Assembly: GCF_018282095.1 (NCBI RefSeq)
Contig: NZ_CP074126.1
Location: forward strand, 413,501 to 477,500
Length of the DNA: 64,000 nucleotides
Reading direction: 5' to 3'
From: Pseudovibrio brasiliensis
GTDB taxonomy: Bacteria > Pseudomonadota > Alphaproteobacteria > Rhizobiales > Stappiaceae
The position numbers and the translations under genes were made by a program. Below the pieces are notes generated by a model. It did not search any database. It was given only the letters and a program-made list of their open reading frames with translations, and had not been told where the DNA came from. This document shows, piece by piece, positions 26,501-35,229 of the stretch (positions are counted from its first letter, which is position 1; each line of letters begins with the position of its first letter).

Positions 26501-26718
26501 CGGGCGCAGGCGCAATGGTCGCTGTGGGCGTTCCGGTGCTGGCTGGCATGCTGTTCTCAGCAACCATCGGCATCTTCCTCATCCCAACCCTTTACGTCAG
26601 CTTTCAATGGATGCGTGAAAAGGCTGGTTGGACCATCGAGGAAGGCCGTGCAGCTAAAGGCACTGGTGGAGAGTTGGCAGCAAGCGATGGCAAAGAAGAA
26701 AAGCCGTCTGATAGCTGA
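23530..26718 (+). CDS. RND multidrug efflux transporter (HAE1, AcrB/MexF family)
   Basis: Proton-driven inner-membrane pump of 1062 residues, full family length. It has twelve membrane segments and two large periplasmic loops. TM4 holds the proton-relay pair Asp-Asp in GIVVDDAIIVVENVER (about 409-410), and the C-terminal half has the lysine-bearing IALAGKNAILMNEF. The N-terminus MIYDMFIRRPRLAMVISIL is typical of HAE1. It forms an operon with the adaptor and ends before a strong terminator. Drug range cannot be predicted. Confidence 0.95.
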   Translation: MIYDMFIRRPRLAMVISILIVVVGAISIFSIPVSQYPTIAPPTVQVNATYIGADALTVEESVGQPIEGAVNGVDGMRYMKSSSSSDGTYSLTVYFDLTTNPDINAVNVQNRISTIESKLPQEVRDQGVNVTKKAGDLLQAISFFSPDQTHDGLFISNYVTINIVDELKRIPGVGDASVFGAQDYSMRIWLDPVKLRALNLTAEDVISAVQSQNKQAAVGRIGAAPLAADQQLQLTVTAKGRLNTVEEFQNIVLRANPDGSVVHLSNVARVELSSASFDVLAEYNQQPTAMIGIYLSPGANAVAVSEAVNERIAYLAERFPEDLTYISVFDTSLFVNEMISKVIHTLLEAFVLVTIVVYVFLGKFRATLIPLIAVPVSIIGAVAVAYMMGYSANTISLLALVLAIGIVVDDAIIVVENVERIMHEHPDLTPAQATSKAVGEIAAPVLATTLVLLSVFVPVAFLPGSSGVLFREFAVSISAAMVISTINALSLSPALCAILMKSENLTGVMAKISQKIDDVGHGYANLIKRIAKMSLYSLPAVVGFALFGFLIVSNTPDGFVPDEDKGYAMVLVNLPPGASRNRTEAVMRKADEIIRKDPAVDSTTMIIGLDLLAGGGSSPNAGVFFVKLKDYEERPSRELSSFAFVYRTYGSLAGIPEATFFPVNPAAIDGLGTVGGFEFIMEALEGQDPTVLAQISRSLIVAANEAPDIASFFTTFNANTPQLNVQLDRERAQVLGLNIASVYNALQATLGGYYINDFNLYGRTWTVRLQAEQKYRSGVEDIGSIFVRSDTGEMVELSSVVHTELSRGANTITRYNNYRAVSFNGNAAPGAGLGEALTAMEGVAAEALPKGYAYEWTGLALEQKEAAGQTALVLGLAFLFAYLFLVALYESWNTPIPVLLSVAPALAGALLSLWIFGLAFDLYAQIGMVILIALAGKNAILMNEFSLEKRIDGMGLYESAIEGARLRFRPVMMTSLAFSAGLVPLVIASGPGAGAMVAVGVPVLAGMLFSATIGIFLIPTLYVSFQWMREKAGWTIEEGRAAKGTGGELAASDGKEEKPSDS

Positions 26719-26744
26719 TCTGACTGAAAACATAGTAACAATGG

Positions 26745-26768
26745 AAAAGGCGCCTCGGGCGCCTTTTT
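26745..26768. terminator. Terminator after the RND operon
   Basis: AAAAGGCGCC / GGCGCCTTTT stem with a three-base loop, followed by more T on the plus strand. The A-run on the other side makes it usable by the convergent cNMP/CPBP gene as well. Confidence 0.88.
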
Positions 26769-28100
26769 CTATGCAATGCGCAGCAAGGCGAACCAGTAAA
26801 ATGCAGCAAGCCCCGCAATGGCATGACTGGTTGAAACAGCTATCCAGGACCGCCGCCGTTGGAACATCAGCCCCCAATAAAAACTCACCATAAACGTCAG
26901 CAGAACGGCCAGCTTGGAGTAGGGCAGGTGGATGATGGAGAAGGCAACAGAAGCAGCAAAATTGCCCCAGAAGACAGAAGAAAGCCTATGCGGCCCCAGT
27001 GCCGCTGTCACCGGAACCTGCATACCACAACGCACGATGAACTGCTGGATTGGACACATCACCAGCGCATAAAAAATCGCAAAGGCAAACTCCGGCCATC
27101 CCATAAATGGCCCCTGAACCTGATGGCTGAGGAAGTAAAAGGAGAAGGATTCTTCTGAGGGGTGAACGATGTACCGGACACCTGCCATCACCAGAATGAT
27201 CGGAATGGTCATCACCAGCCCATAGCCGAACTGGCTCGGCAGATGCGTGAACTCAAGCCCGAATATGCGCGGTGGCAGATAGAGGTTCTTCATGATGTAG
27301 AACAGGATGGCAGCCAGTATGAAGTTCAGGCTCAGGCTGTAAACCGTCATGGCAATAAAGCCATAGCCGTAATCATCAAAGGTGTTTTTATAGAGACTGA
27401 TGAACAGGGCAAACGACGACATGGCAATCATGTTTGCCACCAACAAAACAGCATAAGCCTGCAAACGCCGTGACCGGATCTTGATCTCTTCCAGCACCCG
27501 CGAGCTGGTCTGCTCCAACTGATGCGCCGCTTGCCGTGCAAAATAGCGGAACAGCATGGAGTTGGTCTCAGTCGAAGTGGGCAATGTGCCGTACCGGTTC
27601 CAACTCAGCGAGGCGACAACCGTATCCCGCTTGGCTCGAACCGTCGCAATGTACCGCTGCGGCCCAACATGGGCGCGAATATACGCAAGCTCTCCAGCCA
27701 CATCACCGGCCTTCAGATGCCCAAGAACCGTGTCAGCCCCATCCTGATCGACTTTGATGACCTCCAGCTCCCCCTCCAGAATGATGAAGAACCGATCGGC
27801 GCTCTGCCCTTGAACAAGCAGATCTTCATGCGCTTTGAGAGAAAAGTATTGAGCGCAATCCAGCACTTCACGAATGACGGGTTGAGTGGGGAGGCCAAGA
27901 TCCAGAAGACGTTGATGCAGCTGTGTGCGATGCCGCGGGATGTTGCCGTAGCTCACCTCAAGCGGTGACTTCGCTTTCTTCGAGGATTGTTCGACATCGC
28001 GCTGAGACAGGAAGCGCATCCACGGGCCTTCTTTCAGTAAAACGCTGGGCAGATCAGCATTGTTGGGGAGTTTACCGTGCCCATCCCATCCTGCATGCAC
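26769..28100 (-). CDS. Cyclic-nucleotide-binding domain fused to a degenerate CPBP-type membrane domain
   Basis: A 443-residue membrane protein. Residues about 75-200 form a cNMP-binding (CRP-like) domain (FSLKAHEDLLVQGQSADRFFIILEGELEVIK, GDVAGELAYI). From about 215 there are seven or eight membrane segments resembling the CPBP (Rce1/Abi) protease family. The first protease motif Glu-Glu-x3-Arg reads Gln-Gln-x3-Arg (352-357), while FxxxH is kept (F387, H391) and SHAIAG (H426) follows, so proteolysis is doubtful. Starts: GTG 28100 or, with AAGG upstream, ATG 28019. It may be a ligand-controlled membrane scaffold; the function is unknown. Confidence 0.75.
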   Translation of the reverse strand: MHAGWDGHGKLPNNADLPSVLLKEGPWMRFLSQRDVEQSSKKAKSPLEVSYGNIPRHRTQLHQRLLDLGLPTQPVIREVLDCAQYFSLKAHEDLLVQGQSADRFFIILEGELEVIKVDQDGADTVLGHLKAGDVAGELAYIRAHVGPQRYIATVRAKRDTVVASLSWNRYGTLPTSTETNSMLFRYFARQAAHQLEQTSSRVLEEIKIRSRRLQAYAVLLVANMIAMSSFALFISLYKNTFDDYGYGFIAMTVYSLSLNFILAAILFYIMKNLYLPPRIFGLEFTHLPSQFGYGLVMTIPIILVMAGVRYIVHPSEESFSFYFLSHQVQGPFMGWPEFAFAIFYALVMCPIQQFIVRCGMQVPVTAALGPHRLSSVFWGNFAASVAFSIIHLPYSKLAVLLTFMVSFYWGLMFQRRRSWIAVSTSHAIAGLAAFYWFALLRIA

Positions 28101-28259
28101 TTTGGCAAATCATGGTAATCCTGCACCAATGGGATCTCTCAAATTCCATTCAACTCCATAGAGTATTCCCCTAAAGCAGCTCTGGTTTACAGAAGGGATT
28201 ACGCCTCAAGCGTCAGGGCTTTAAGCCGTATCTCTGGAAATTACGGGAAAGATTTCGGA

Positions 28260-29309
28260 GTGGCGCTATCCAATGCAGCGCGCTTAGATATCCAAAAGGC
28301 AGGGGAGGGTTGCTTGGTCTTATCATTGCTGCACTACAAATCCTATCAATGGATGCCGCGAGACAGAGAGGAAAACCACTGCAAGTTCATCTCCAGCAGA
28401 GGCCTCGCCAAAAGCTGCACCAGCCGGAACCGTAAGCTGAAATCTTCAGTGCCTGAGCTGGATGAAGACCTGTTGGAACACCATCGCGAAGGGGCCACGC
28501 TTTACATCACCACAGACGCTTTGCCTGATTTCGTGCGCACCAAGCTGCTACACATCCGCGAACCTTTCATGCTGCTAAGCGGTGACAGTGATCTGCCCAT
28601 CGGGTCAGACGCGACACTGCCCAACACGCTGTCCTCACTTGATCTGAAAAACCTGCTGTCTCACCCGCTCCTCATCGCGTGGTATGCGCAGAACCTTGCC
28701 ATCGAGCACGAAAAGGTCTTCAACCTGCCTATCGGCTTGGACTACCACACCATGACGGCCCGCAAATCCCACGCATGGGGCACCTTCCAAACTCCGCTGG
28801 AGCAGGAGGAGCGTTTGCGTGCTGTGATAGCCGAGGCGCCACCTTTGGAAGGCCGCGAACTCCGCGGCTACTGCAACTGGCACCACGCCGCGCATCGGGG
28901 AGATCGTGCTGACGTGATGGAAGTCGCTGATGAGACCGTCGCTTATTACGAACCCGAACATCTCCCCCGCGAGCTGTCCTGGCGCAAGAATGCTCAGTTC
29001 CTCTTCACAATCAGCCCCTTCGGGGAGGGCATGGATTGCCATCGCACATGGGAAGCGCTTTTCCTCGGCGCCATCCCTATAGTTAAATCCTCGAGCCTGA
29101 ATCCGTTGTTCGAGGGCCTACCTGTTGTGGCGTTGAAAGAATGGAGCGAGCTAACCGAGGAGCGCCTGTTGGAAGAAAAACAGCGCATTCTGAACGAGAC
29201 TTTCGACTTCTCCAGCCTCTATCTCAGCTACTGGCAGGACCGTTTTGCGGGTAATGAACCAACTCGGTTGGAACCTATGAGCTATCAGCAGTTCCTGAAC
29301 TCACTTTGA
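28260..29309 (+). CDS. Exostosin/GT47-like putative glycosyltransferase
   Basis: A 349-residue cytoplasmic protein whose second half carries the GT47/exostosin signature FTISPFGEGMDCHRTWEAL followed by LGAIPIVKSSSLNPLFEGLPVV. This pattern is common in bacterial capsule and fucosyl/glucuronosyltransferase-like proteins. The first half (LHYKSYQW, LPIGLDYHTM) is typical of the same proteins. The start is uncertain: GTG 28260 is in frame, but the nearest ATG is 28353. It is divergent from the cNMP/CPBP gene with no sugar genes nearby, so the acceptor is unknown. Confidence 0.72.
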   Translation: MALSNAARLDIQKAGEGCLVLSLLHYKSYQWMPRDREENHCKFISSRGLAKSCTSRNRKLKSSVPELDEDLLEHHREGATLYITTDALPDFVRTKLLHIREPFMLLSGDSDLPIGSDATLPNTLSSLDLKNLLSHPLLIAWYAQNLAIEHEKVFNLPIGLDYHTMTARKSHAWGTFQTPLEQEERLRAVIAEAPPLEGRELRGYCNWHHAAHRGDRADVMEVADETVAYYEPEHLPRELSWRKNAQFLFTISPFGEGMDCHRTWEALFLGAIPIVKSSSLNPLFEGLPVVALKEWSELTEERLLEEKQRILNETFDFSSLYLSYWQDRFAGNEPTRLEPMSYQQFLNSL

Positions 29310-29322
29310 GAAAGCGGCTCCG

Positions 29323-29357
29323 AAAAAGAAAAAGGCCAGAGGAACGAATCCTCTGGC
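29323..29357 (-). terminator. Terminator of the liv-type ABC operon
   Basis: A 9-bp perfect stem (GCCAGAGGA 29335-29343 with TCCTCTGGC 29349-29357). Read on the minus strand it is followed by a T-rich run (29323-29333). It lies about 140 bases beyond the livF stop, in the right orientation to end the five-gene operon. Confidence 0.8.
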
Positions 29358-29496
29358 TCAGGTAAAGGGTCAATAGCCCTTGGGGGAACTTGATCGGGAC
29401 TCCGGACATGCTGAAGAACGCCCGGAAATCTCGCTGTAAAACAAAGCAAGTTGCAGACTCAATTCTAGCTCAAACTGCTTTTGTGGAGCTGACGCC

Positions 29497-30276
29497 TCAA
29501 ATTGCTAGATAAGCTTGTCGAAGCTCCTCGTTGTCGAGCACTTCCTGTGCCGTGCCATCAAACACCACCTCGCCCATGTCCAGAATGACCGCGCGGTCTG
29601 CAAGGTGCAGCGCCGCCACTGCATTCTGTTCCACGATAATGGTCGTGATGCCCAGCTCTTTCACATTCTCAAGAATGCGCTCAATCTCCTGCACGATCAC
29701 CGGAGCAAGCCCTTCATACGGCTCATCAAGCAACAACAGCTTCACATCACGAGCCAACGCACGGGCCACGGCCAGCATCTGCTGCTCCCCGCCTGACATA
29801 GTCACCGCTTCCTGCTTGGCGCGTTCTGCAAGGCGAGGGAAGTGATCATAAAGCCGCTCGATAGACCAGCCATGCGGCTCAGCAATCTGAGCCAGCTGCA
29901 GGTTCTCTTCCACCGTCAGCCCCGGAATGATCCGGCGATCCTCCTGCACCAGCTGAATACCGTTCTGTGCGGCCATATAGTTCGGCATCTCGTGGATCGG
30001 TTTGTGGTCCAGCCAGATCTCGCCATGTGTCAGCTGCGGGTCACTGGCACGCGCAATCGCACGCAAGGTCGAAGTCTTGCCAGCACCATTACGCCCCAGC
30101 AGAGCAAGGATTTCGCCTTCACGAATGTCAAAGCTGACACCTTGAACGATATAGCTTTCACCATAGTATGCATGTAGATCCCAGGCAGAAAAGTACGCCG
30201 GAGCTCCACCTTTGGAACGGACCGGTGAAACACCCGGAGCCTTCGCGCCTTTGAATTGATCTTCGAGAATGGTCAT
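29497..30276 (-). CDS. livF: Branched-chain amino acid/amide ABC transporter ATP-binding protein LivF-like
   Basis: The second ATPase of a HAAT-family importer. It has 259 residues: Walker A GRNGAGKTS (about 69-77), a Q-loop in QLVQEDRRI, signature MSGGEQQ and Walker B KLLLLDEP, with the LivF-type ending VVFDGTAQEVL. An N-terminal extension of about 28 residues precedes the usual start; residues 1-27 show no known motif. Its ATG overlaps the livG stop by four bases. It is last in the operon. Confidence 0.94.
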   Translation of the reverse strand: MTILEDQFKGAKAPGVSPVRSKGGAPAYFSAWDLHAYYGESYIVQGVSFDIREGEILALLGRNGAGKTSTLRAIARASDPQLTHGEIWLDHKPIHEMPNYMAAQNGIQLVQEDRRIIPGLTVEENLQLAQIAEPHGWSIERLYDHFPRLAERAKQEAVTMSGGEQQMLAVARALARDVKLLLLDEPYEGLAPVIVQEIERILENVKELGITTIIVEQNAVAALHLADRAVILDMGEVVFDGTAQEVLDNEELRQAYLAI

Positions 30277-31028
30277 ACGTGCGCCCCTCCCAGATAAGCT
30301 TCCTGAACGCGCGGATCTCCCTTGATGTCCTCCGGCTGTCCCTCAGCAATCACGGTGCCCTGCGCCAGAACACTGATCTTGCTGGCAAGGGAGAACACCA
30401 CATGCATGTCATGCTCAATGACGATCTTGGTGATGCCACGCTCACCAATACGCTTCAGCAGATCAATCGTGTTGTTGGTGTCTGCGCGGGACATCCCCGC
30501 CGTTGGCTCATCCAGCAGCAAAAGCTTCGGGTCCTGAACCAGACACATCGCCAGCTCCAACCGCCGCTTATCACCACGAGAAAGTGAGTCCGCCGTCATG
30601 TCCTTCTTCTCTGCAAGCCCCACATCCTCAAGCAGATGCATGGCTTTGTCGCGGATCTCCGCTTGCCCATCCACACGGGCCCACGCATTCATGGTGAACG
30701 CGCCATCTCGCTTGGCCAGCGTTGGGATCATCACGTTTTCCAGTAGGGTCAGATCGCCAAATATCTCTGGTGTCTGAAACACACGGGATACACCCGCCTG
30801 ATTGATCTCATGCGGCTTTGCGCCAATCAGATCCTTACCTAGAAAAGTCACAGAACCGGTATCCGGGATCAGCCGCCCCACAAAGCAATTGAGCAAGGTG
30901 GACTTGCCCGCTCCATTGGGGCCAATAATGGCATGTACGTTGCCCTGCTCGATGGAAAGGTTCACGTCATTGAGAGCTTTGAGGCCACCAAAGCGCTTGT
31001 TCACGCCCTTAACACTAAGAATTTCCAT
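30273..31028 (-). CDS. livG: Branched-chain amino acid/amide ABC transporter ATP-binding protein LivG-like
   Basis: The first ATPase of the importer, 251 residues. Walker A is GPNGAGKST, a GVSRVFQTPEIFGDLTLLENV segment is typical of LivG, the signature reads LSRGDKRRLELAM and Walker B is KLLLLDEPTAG. It lies 12 bases after livM and overlaps livF by four bases. Confidence 0.94.
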   Translation of the reverse strand: MEILSVKGVNKRFGGLKALNDVNLSIEQGNVHAIIGPNGAGKSTLLNCFVGRLIPDTGSVTFLGKDLIGAKPHEINQAGVSRVFQTPEIFGDLTLLENVMIPTLAKRDGAFTMNAWARVDGQAEIRDKAMHLLEDVGLAEKKDMTADSLSRGDKRRLELAMCLVQDPKLLLLDEPTAGMSRADTNNTIDLLKRIGERGITKIVIEHDMHVVFSLASKISVLAQGTVIAEGQPEDIKGDPRVQEAYLGGAHV

Positions 31029-31040
31029 GGTTGCCTCTCC

Positions 31041-32195
31041 CTATTCCGCTGGATTCGCTGAAGCCGTCGCGCGCGAACGACCTGCACTCTTAGGGCGCGA
31101 AGGTTTGCTGCGGAATAGCTTGGTGATCCGGTTAAAACCTTCCATGATACCGCCTGGCAAGAAGATCACGATGACCATGAACAACAGGCCAAGCGTCAGG
31201 TGCCACCCTTCACCCACAAACAGACTTGCGATGCTGACCACCGGCCCCTCCATAAAGTCAGGCAGGAAGGAGAAAATCGCATGTAACGTCTGCTCGTTGT
31301 AGGCGGAGAAGATGTTCTCAAAGTACTTGATGAGACCTGCACCTAGGATCGGCCCAAGCAGCGTACCTGCACCGCCCAGAATGGTCATCAACACCACCTC
31401 ACCAGACGCCGTCCATTGCATGCGCTCAGCACCTGCAAGTGGATCCGTCACAGCCAGCAGACTACCCGCTACACCCGCAAAAGTTCCGGAGATAACGAAG
31501 GCAGCAAGTGTGTAAGGCCGTGTGTTCAGGCCGGTATAGCTCATACGGTTTTGATTGGATTTCACTGCCCGCAGCATCATGCCAAACGGACTGCGGAAGA
31601 TCCGCTGCGAAATGTAAAACCCGATAATGAGCAGCACTGCGCAGAAGTAAAAGCCCGAGTAACCAGTCATCTCTATGCCAAACAGGTTGGAGATGAGCGG
31701 ACCAGAAGAGGCGGACGCTCCATCAAACAACCGCGGATCAGACTGCAACACACGCAGACCTGTCTCACCATTAGTGATTGGGGTGAGCACAGAGTAAGCC
31801 AGATTGTAGCTCATCTGCGCAAAAGCCAGCGTCAAAATGGAGAAGTAAATCCCGGATCGGCGCAGCGAAACATAGCCAATTGCCACCGCAAAGAGGCTGG
31901 AAAACACCACGGAAAAGAGCAGTGCTGGAAGTGGGTTCATACCCAGCAACTTGAAGCTCCAGACCGCGGCGTAAGACCCGATGCCCAGAAAGGCTGCATG
32001 ACCAAAGCTGAGATAGCCGGTGAGGCCAAACAGCAGGTTGAAGCCCAAGGCAAACAGGCCGAAAATTGCAAACTTCTGCAGAAGGTCTGGATATCCGGCA
32101 CCAATAGGCGCCAGCCAAATTGGCATTGTTAGGATTGCAGCTGCAAACAGCACAAACATGAGCAGGTCGGAGCGTGGAGAAATCTTGGTCATCAT
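31041..32195 (-). CDS. livM: Branched-chain amino acid/amide ABC transporter permease LivM-like
   Basis: A 384-residue membrane subunit with about ten hydrophobic segments and the family stretch [20 protein letters not shown] near 51-70, plus [21 protein letters not shown] toward the C-terminus. The C-terminal tail is basic ([15 protein letters not shown]). It pairs with LivH to form the channel and starts four bases after the livH stop. Confidence 0.94.
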   Translation of the reverse strand: MMTKISPRSDLLMFVLFAAAILTMPIWLAPIGAGYPDLLQKFAIFGLFALGFNLLFGLTGYLSFGHAAFLGIGSYAAVWSFKLLGMNPLPALLFSVVFSSLFAVAIGYVSLRRSGIYFSILTLAFAQMSYNLAYSVLTPITNGETGLRVLQSDPRLFDGASASSGPLISNLFGIEMTGYSGFYFCAVLLIIGFYISQRIFRSPFGMMLRAVKSNQNRMSYTGLNTRPYTLAAFVISGTFAGVAGSLLAVTDPLAGAERMQWTASGEVVLMTILGGAGTLLGPILGAGLIKYFENIFSAYNEQTLHAIFSFLPDFMEGPVVSIASLFVGEGWHLTLGLLFMVIVIFLPGGIMEGFNRITKLFRSKPSRPKSAGRSRATASANPAE

Positions 32196-32199
32196 TGGC

Positions 32200-33228
32200 T
32201 CAGGTCTCCATCACGCCCTTACGGCCCATAAGTCCACGTGGACGAACCAGAAGGATAATAACTGCAACAAGATAGATGATGATCTGGTCGATGCCCGGCA
32301 GAATGGTCTTCACCTCATTCATGCTCGCAAAGCTCTGCAAGATGCCAAGGAGGAAACCAGCAGAAACCGCACCGGGCAAGGAGCCCATGCCGCCCACAAC
32401 CACCACCACAAACGACAGCACAAGGAAGTCCATACCCATGTGGTAATCCGGTGGCAAAATGGGCGTGTACATGACGCCAGCCAAACCGGCGACCACCGCT
32501 GCAATGGCAAACACCAGCGTAAAGCGTCGCTCAATATTGATGCCTAAAAAGCCAACGGTTTCCCGGTCAGCCATACCGGCCCGCACAACCATGCCAAAGG
32601 TGGTGAACTGCAGGAAGGCAAAGACGGCACCTATGACGCTGAGTGAGAAGAACAGATATACGATGCGCCACTGCGGATAAACCACAGTCCCCGGATCAAA
32701 GCCAATCAGAACTCCCAGATCCATCGCACCGCGCACCATGTCTGGTGCGGCCTGTGGGATTGGATTTGCTCCAAAATATGTCTTGATGATCTCTTGCAGA
32801 ACGATGGCAAGGCCAAACGTGACAAGGATCTGCTCCGCATGTGGTCGCTTGTAGAAGTGGCGGATCAGGCCACGTTCCATCACATAGCCAACAAGCAGCA
32901 TCACGGGAATAGCAAGCAAAATGGACAATGGAACAGAGTAGTTCAACATCGCCGTGCCCGTGTCGCCCAGCCACGCTTCAATGTAGGGCACGCGGGTTTC
33001 CAAAGGTGTGCCCCATGCCGTTGTTTTGGTTGGGTCAACAACAACTTGTTCAAGGCCGATGAGGTGATTGAAAGCAACAGCACAGAACGCACCAAGCATA
33101 AACAGAGCCCCGTGGGCGAAGTTCACAACTCCAAGCGTACCGAAGATCAGCGTGAGCCCAAGCGCAATCAAAGCGTAGGCACCGCCCTTATCAAGGCCGT
33201 TGAGAATTTGAAGAACGATGGCGTCCAT
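32200..33228 (-). CDS. livH: Branched-chain amino acid/amide ABC transporter permease LivH-like
   Basis: A 342-residue membrane subunit with the family start [20 protein letters not shown] and the motif [23 protein letters not shown]; about eight membrane segments and a C-terminal [10 protein letters not shown] segment. An unusually long periplasmic loop is present around residues 60-90. It follows the binding protein gene after a 219-base gap that holds a strong hairpin. Confidence 0.94.
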   Translation of the reverse strand: MDAIVLQILNGLDKGGAYALIALGLTLIFGTLGVVNFAHGALFMLGAFCAVAFNHLIGLEQVVVDPTKTTAWGTPLETRVPYIEAWLGDTGTAMLNYSVPLSILLAIPVMLLVGYVMERGLIRHFYKRPHAEQILVTFGLAIVLQEIIKTYFGANPIPQAAPDMVRGAMDLGVLIGFDPGTVVYPQWRIVYLFFSLSVIGAVFAFLQFTTFGMVVRAGMADRETVGFLGINIERRFTLVFAIAAVVAGLAGVMYTPILPPDYHMGMDFLVLSFVVVVVGGMGSLPGAVSAGFLLGILQSFASMNEVKTILPGIDQIIIYLVAVIILLVRPRGLMGRKGVMET

Positions 33229-33407
33229 CCGCTCTTCTCCCTTTTAGGGCGTACTCCCGAAAAGTAGAAACTGGTTATCGGAAAAGACACGCCAAAACAG
33301 AAGATTAAAGCGCTGGCCAAAGCAGCCAGAAGGCAAGCCGCGTTTAATCCGTGAGAGGGTGCGAGGCATCCATTGCGGAACATCAAAGGTTCATGCGGGA
33401 GCCATGA

Positions 33408-33434
33408 CCCGGCTGCAAAACGGATGCAGCCGGG
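33408..33434 (-). other. Stable hairpin between the binding-protein gene and livH
   Basis: CCCGGCTGCA (33408-33417) and TGCAGCCGGG (33425-33434) form a 10-bp GC-rich stem with no T-run, 14 bases beyond the binding-protein stop. Placed between binding protein and permeases, it most likely protects the 3' end of the upstream mRNA or partly attenuates, giving more binding protein than membrane parts, as known for ABC importer operons. Confidence 0.65.
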
Positions 33435-33447
33435 CAGAATGGTGCTG

Positions 33448-34794
33448 TTAGACCTTGTAAGGTCCCAGCTCGCCACCAAAGATCTCTGGGTCATAAGTGA
33501 CCTGAGAGGCTGGTGTGACTTCAACAACTTCCAGAAGGTCAAACTGGGATGTTGCGTTCTCATTACCTTTCACGACCAGCACGTCTTTGAAGCACTGGTG
33601 ATCAGCGCCGCGGTACAGGGTTGGACCGTTGCCCATACCGTCGAACTGATGATCTTCCAGAGTTTTGATAACTTTTGCTGGATTGAAGGTACCTGCACGC
33701 TCACAGGCATCCGCATAAAGCAGCGTCTGCACGTAGCAGGTGTGTGCAGCCTGAGATGGTGGGAAGCCATACTCCTGGCCGAACGACTTAACAAAGGCCT
33801 TGGAACCTTCATCCTGCAAGGACCAGTTCCAGTTGGTTGTGCCATAGATGCCTTTGATGTTTTCGCCCGCACCCTGCGCCATGAGACGGGAGTACAGCGG
33901 AACGATGATCTCAAAGTTCTTGCCGTTCACAACCTTGTCTCGCAGACCAAACTGAACAGCCTGTGTCAGCGAGTTGATCATGTCCTTACCGTAGTGGTTC
34001 AGGATCAGAACATCCGCACCGGAGTTCAGAACTGGCGCGATGTACTGGGAGAAGTCACCAGCACCCAATGGAGTGCGGACTTTGTTGACGGTTTCCCAGC
34101 CAAGGCCTTCTGTGGTGTTGGCGATGGACTCTTCCTGTGTCCAGCCCCAAGTGTAATCAGCTGTCAGGTGATAAGCACGGCGATCAGTGCCCATTTCCTT
34201 TTTCAGTACTGGGCCAAGCGCAGCACCGGACATGTAAGCGTTGAAGAAATGGCGGAAGCCATAACGACGACGATCTTTACCGGTGGTGTCGTTAGAGTGG
34301 GTCAGGCCGCACATGTAAACAACGCCCATTTCTTGCGCCAGAGACTGCTGAGCAATCGCCACGCCAGAAGATGAGCCACCAGACCACATGATAACGCCGT
34401 CTTTTTCGATCATGCGCTTGGCAGATGCACGCGCTGCATCAGACTTGGTCTGAGTATCACCCGTGACGTACTCAACTTTTTTGCCAAGGACACCATTACC
34501 GTTCAGAGAAAGCGGCTTCATGGTGTTCAGCATGCCACCGTCGCCATCACCATTCAGGTGCTTTACAGCCAGCTGATAAGCGCGCAGTTCGTCTGCACCT
34601 TCATCAGCATATGCGCCGGTCTGCGGCACGTTGAAACCAAACGTAACGCTTTTGGAGTTTGTTGGGTCATTGCGGAAATTGGTTTCTGCCCATGCACTGC
34701 GACTAATAATTGTTGGAGTAGCGAGAACCAGGCCACTGGCTGCACCCGCCTTCAATAGACTACGCCGATTCATCGGCCTACGAATAATGCTCAT
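33448..34794 (-). CDS. Tat-exported periplasmic substrate-binding protein of the liv-type importer
   Basis: A 448-residue type I binding protein (LivJ/AmiC/UrtA fold). The signal is twin-arginine (NRRSLLKAG, residues 9-17, then ASGLVLATPTIISRSAWA), implying folding or cofactor loading before export. The mature domain starts near KSVTFGFNVPQTGAYADEG and has WSGGSSSGVAIAQQSLAQE and GTNTAYHLTADYTWGW-type strands. GGGAGG six bases upstream fixes ATG 34794. The ligand may be branched-chain amino acids, short amides or urea; the residues seen do not decide. It is first in the five-gene operon. Confidence 0.9.
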   Translation of the reverse strand: MSIIRRPMNRRSLLKAGAASGLVLATPTIISRSAWAETNFRNDPTNSKSVTFGFNVPQTGAYADEGADELRAYQLAVKHLNGDGDGGMLNTMKPLSLNGNGVLGKKVEYVTGDTQTKSDAARASAKRMIEKDGVIMWSGGSSSGVAIAQQSLAQEMGVVYMCGLTHSNDTTGKDRRRYGFRHFFNAYMSGAALGPVLKKEMGTDRRAYHLTADYTWGWTQEESIANTTEGLGWETVNKVRTPLGAGDFSQYIAPVLNSGADVLILNHYGKDMINSLTQAVQFGLRDKVVNGKNFEIIVPLYSRLMAQGAGENIKGIYGTTNWNWSLQDEGSKAFVKSFGQEYGFPPSQAAHTCYVQTLLYADACERAGTFNPAKVIKTLEDHQFDGMGNGPTLYRGADHQCFKDVLVVKGNENATSQFDLLEVVEVTPASQVTYDPEIFGGELGPYKV

Positions 34795-35229
34795 GAAATC
34801 CTCCCGAAGGGCAAAATGCCCGAAATGACGTGAGAGGGCTCCGTCCTCCTAAGAACCCGCTGCCATCACTGTTCCTTGTTCACTAAAAACAGTTACGTCA
34901 GCTCACGCAAAGGAAAGCCTAGTTCGGTAGTATAATGAATCGCAATTCGACTTATGGTTTTTAAACCAAAGGTTAATACCAAGTAAGATTCAATTATTTG
35001 CTGTAATTCTTTTGTCTAAATGATATTTTGATTGGTGTTGCACTGCGAAAGTGACTTAGGTGAAATTTATACAGTTTAGGGAATGTGGCTACAAAAACTG
35101 CAATCTACTGATATGCTATAGAAAATTTCCAAAAATGCCTGTTGCATATGTGAGGCTGGTGTTTGTCCTATCAATGAAAGACAAACACCAGTTTTTTGTG
35201 ATGCAGCTAATGCAAGTGCGAAATCCGCT
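34795..35229. other. 435-base intergenic region upstream of the ABC operon
   Basis: AT-rich. It holds an inverted repeat TGGTTT-TT-AAACCA (34955-34968), a possible minus-strand -10 TATACT (complement of 34929-34934) for the ABC operon, and an overlapping plus-strand TATAAT (34931-34936). A plus-strand terminator lies at 35156-35197 without an annotated gene in front of it, listed separately. No convincing protein gene is seen; the 74-codon plus-strand frame across the hairpin looks accidental. Confidence 0.5.
35156..35197 (+). terminator. Orphan plus-strand rho-independent terminator
   Basis: A 12-bp perfect stem (35156-35167 with 35180-35191) is followed at once by six T on the plus strand. 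The minus strand lacks a T-run after the stem, so it does not serve the chemoreceptor gene well. With no plus-strand gene upstream, it may end a small RNA starting near 34940-35050. Confidence 0.7.

Noticed and set aside
33373..34374. 333-codon plus-strand frame
   Set aside because: Antisense to the Tat-exported binding protein gene, which has a clear signal and fold.
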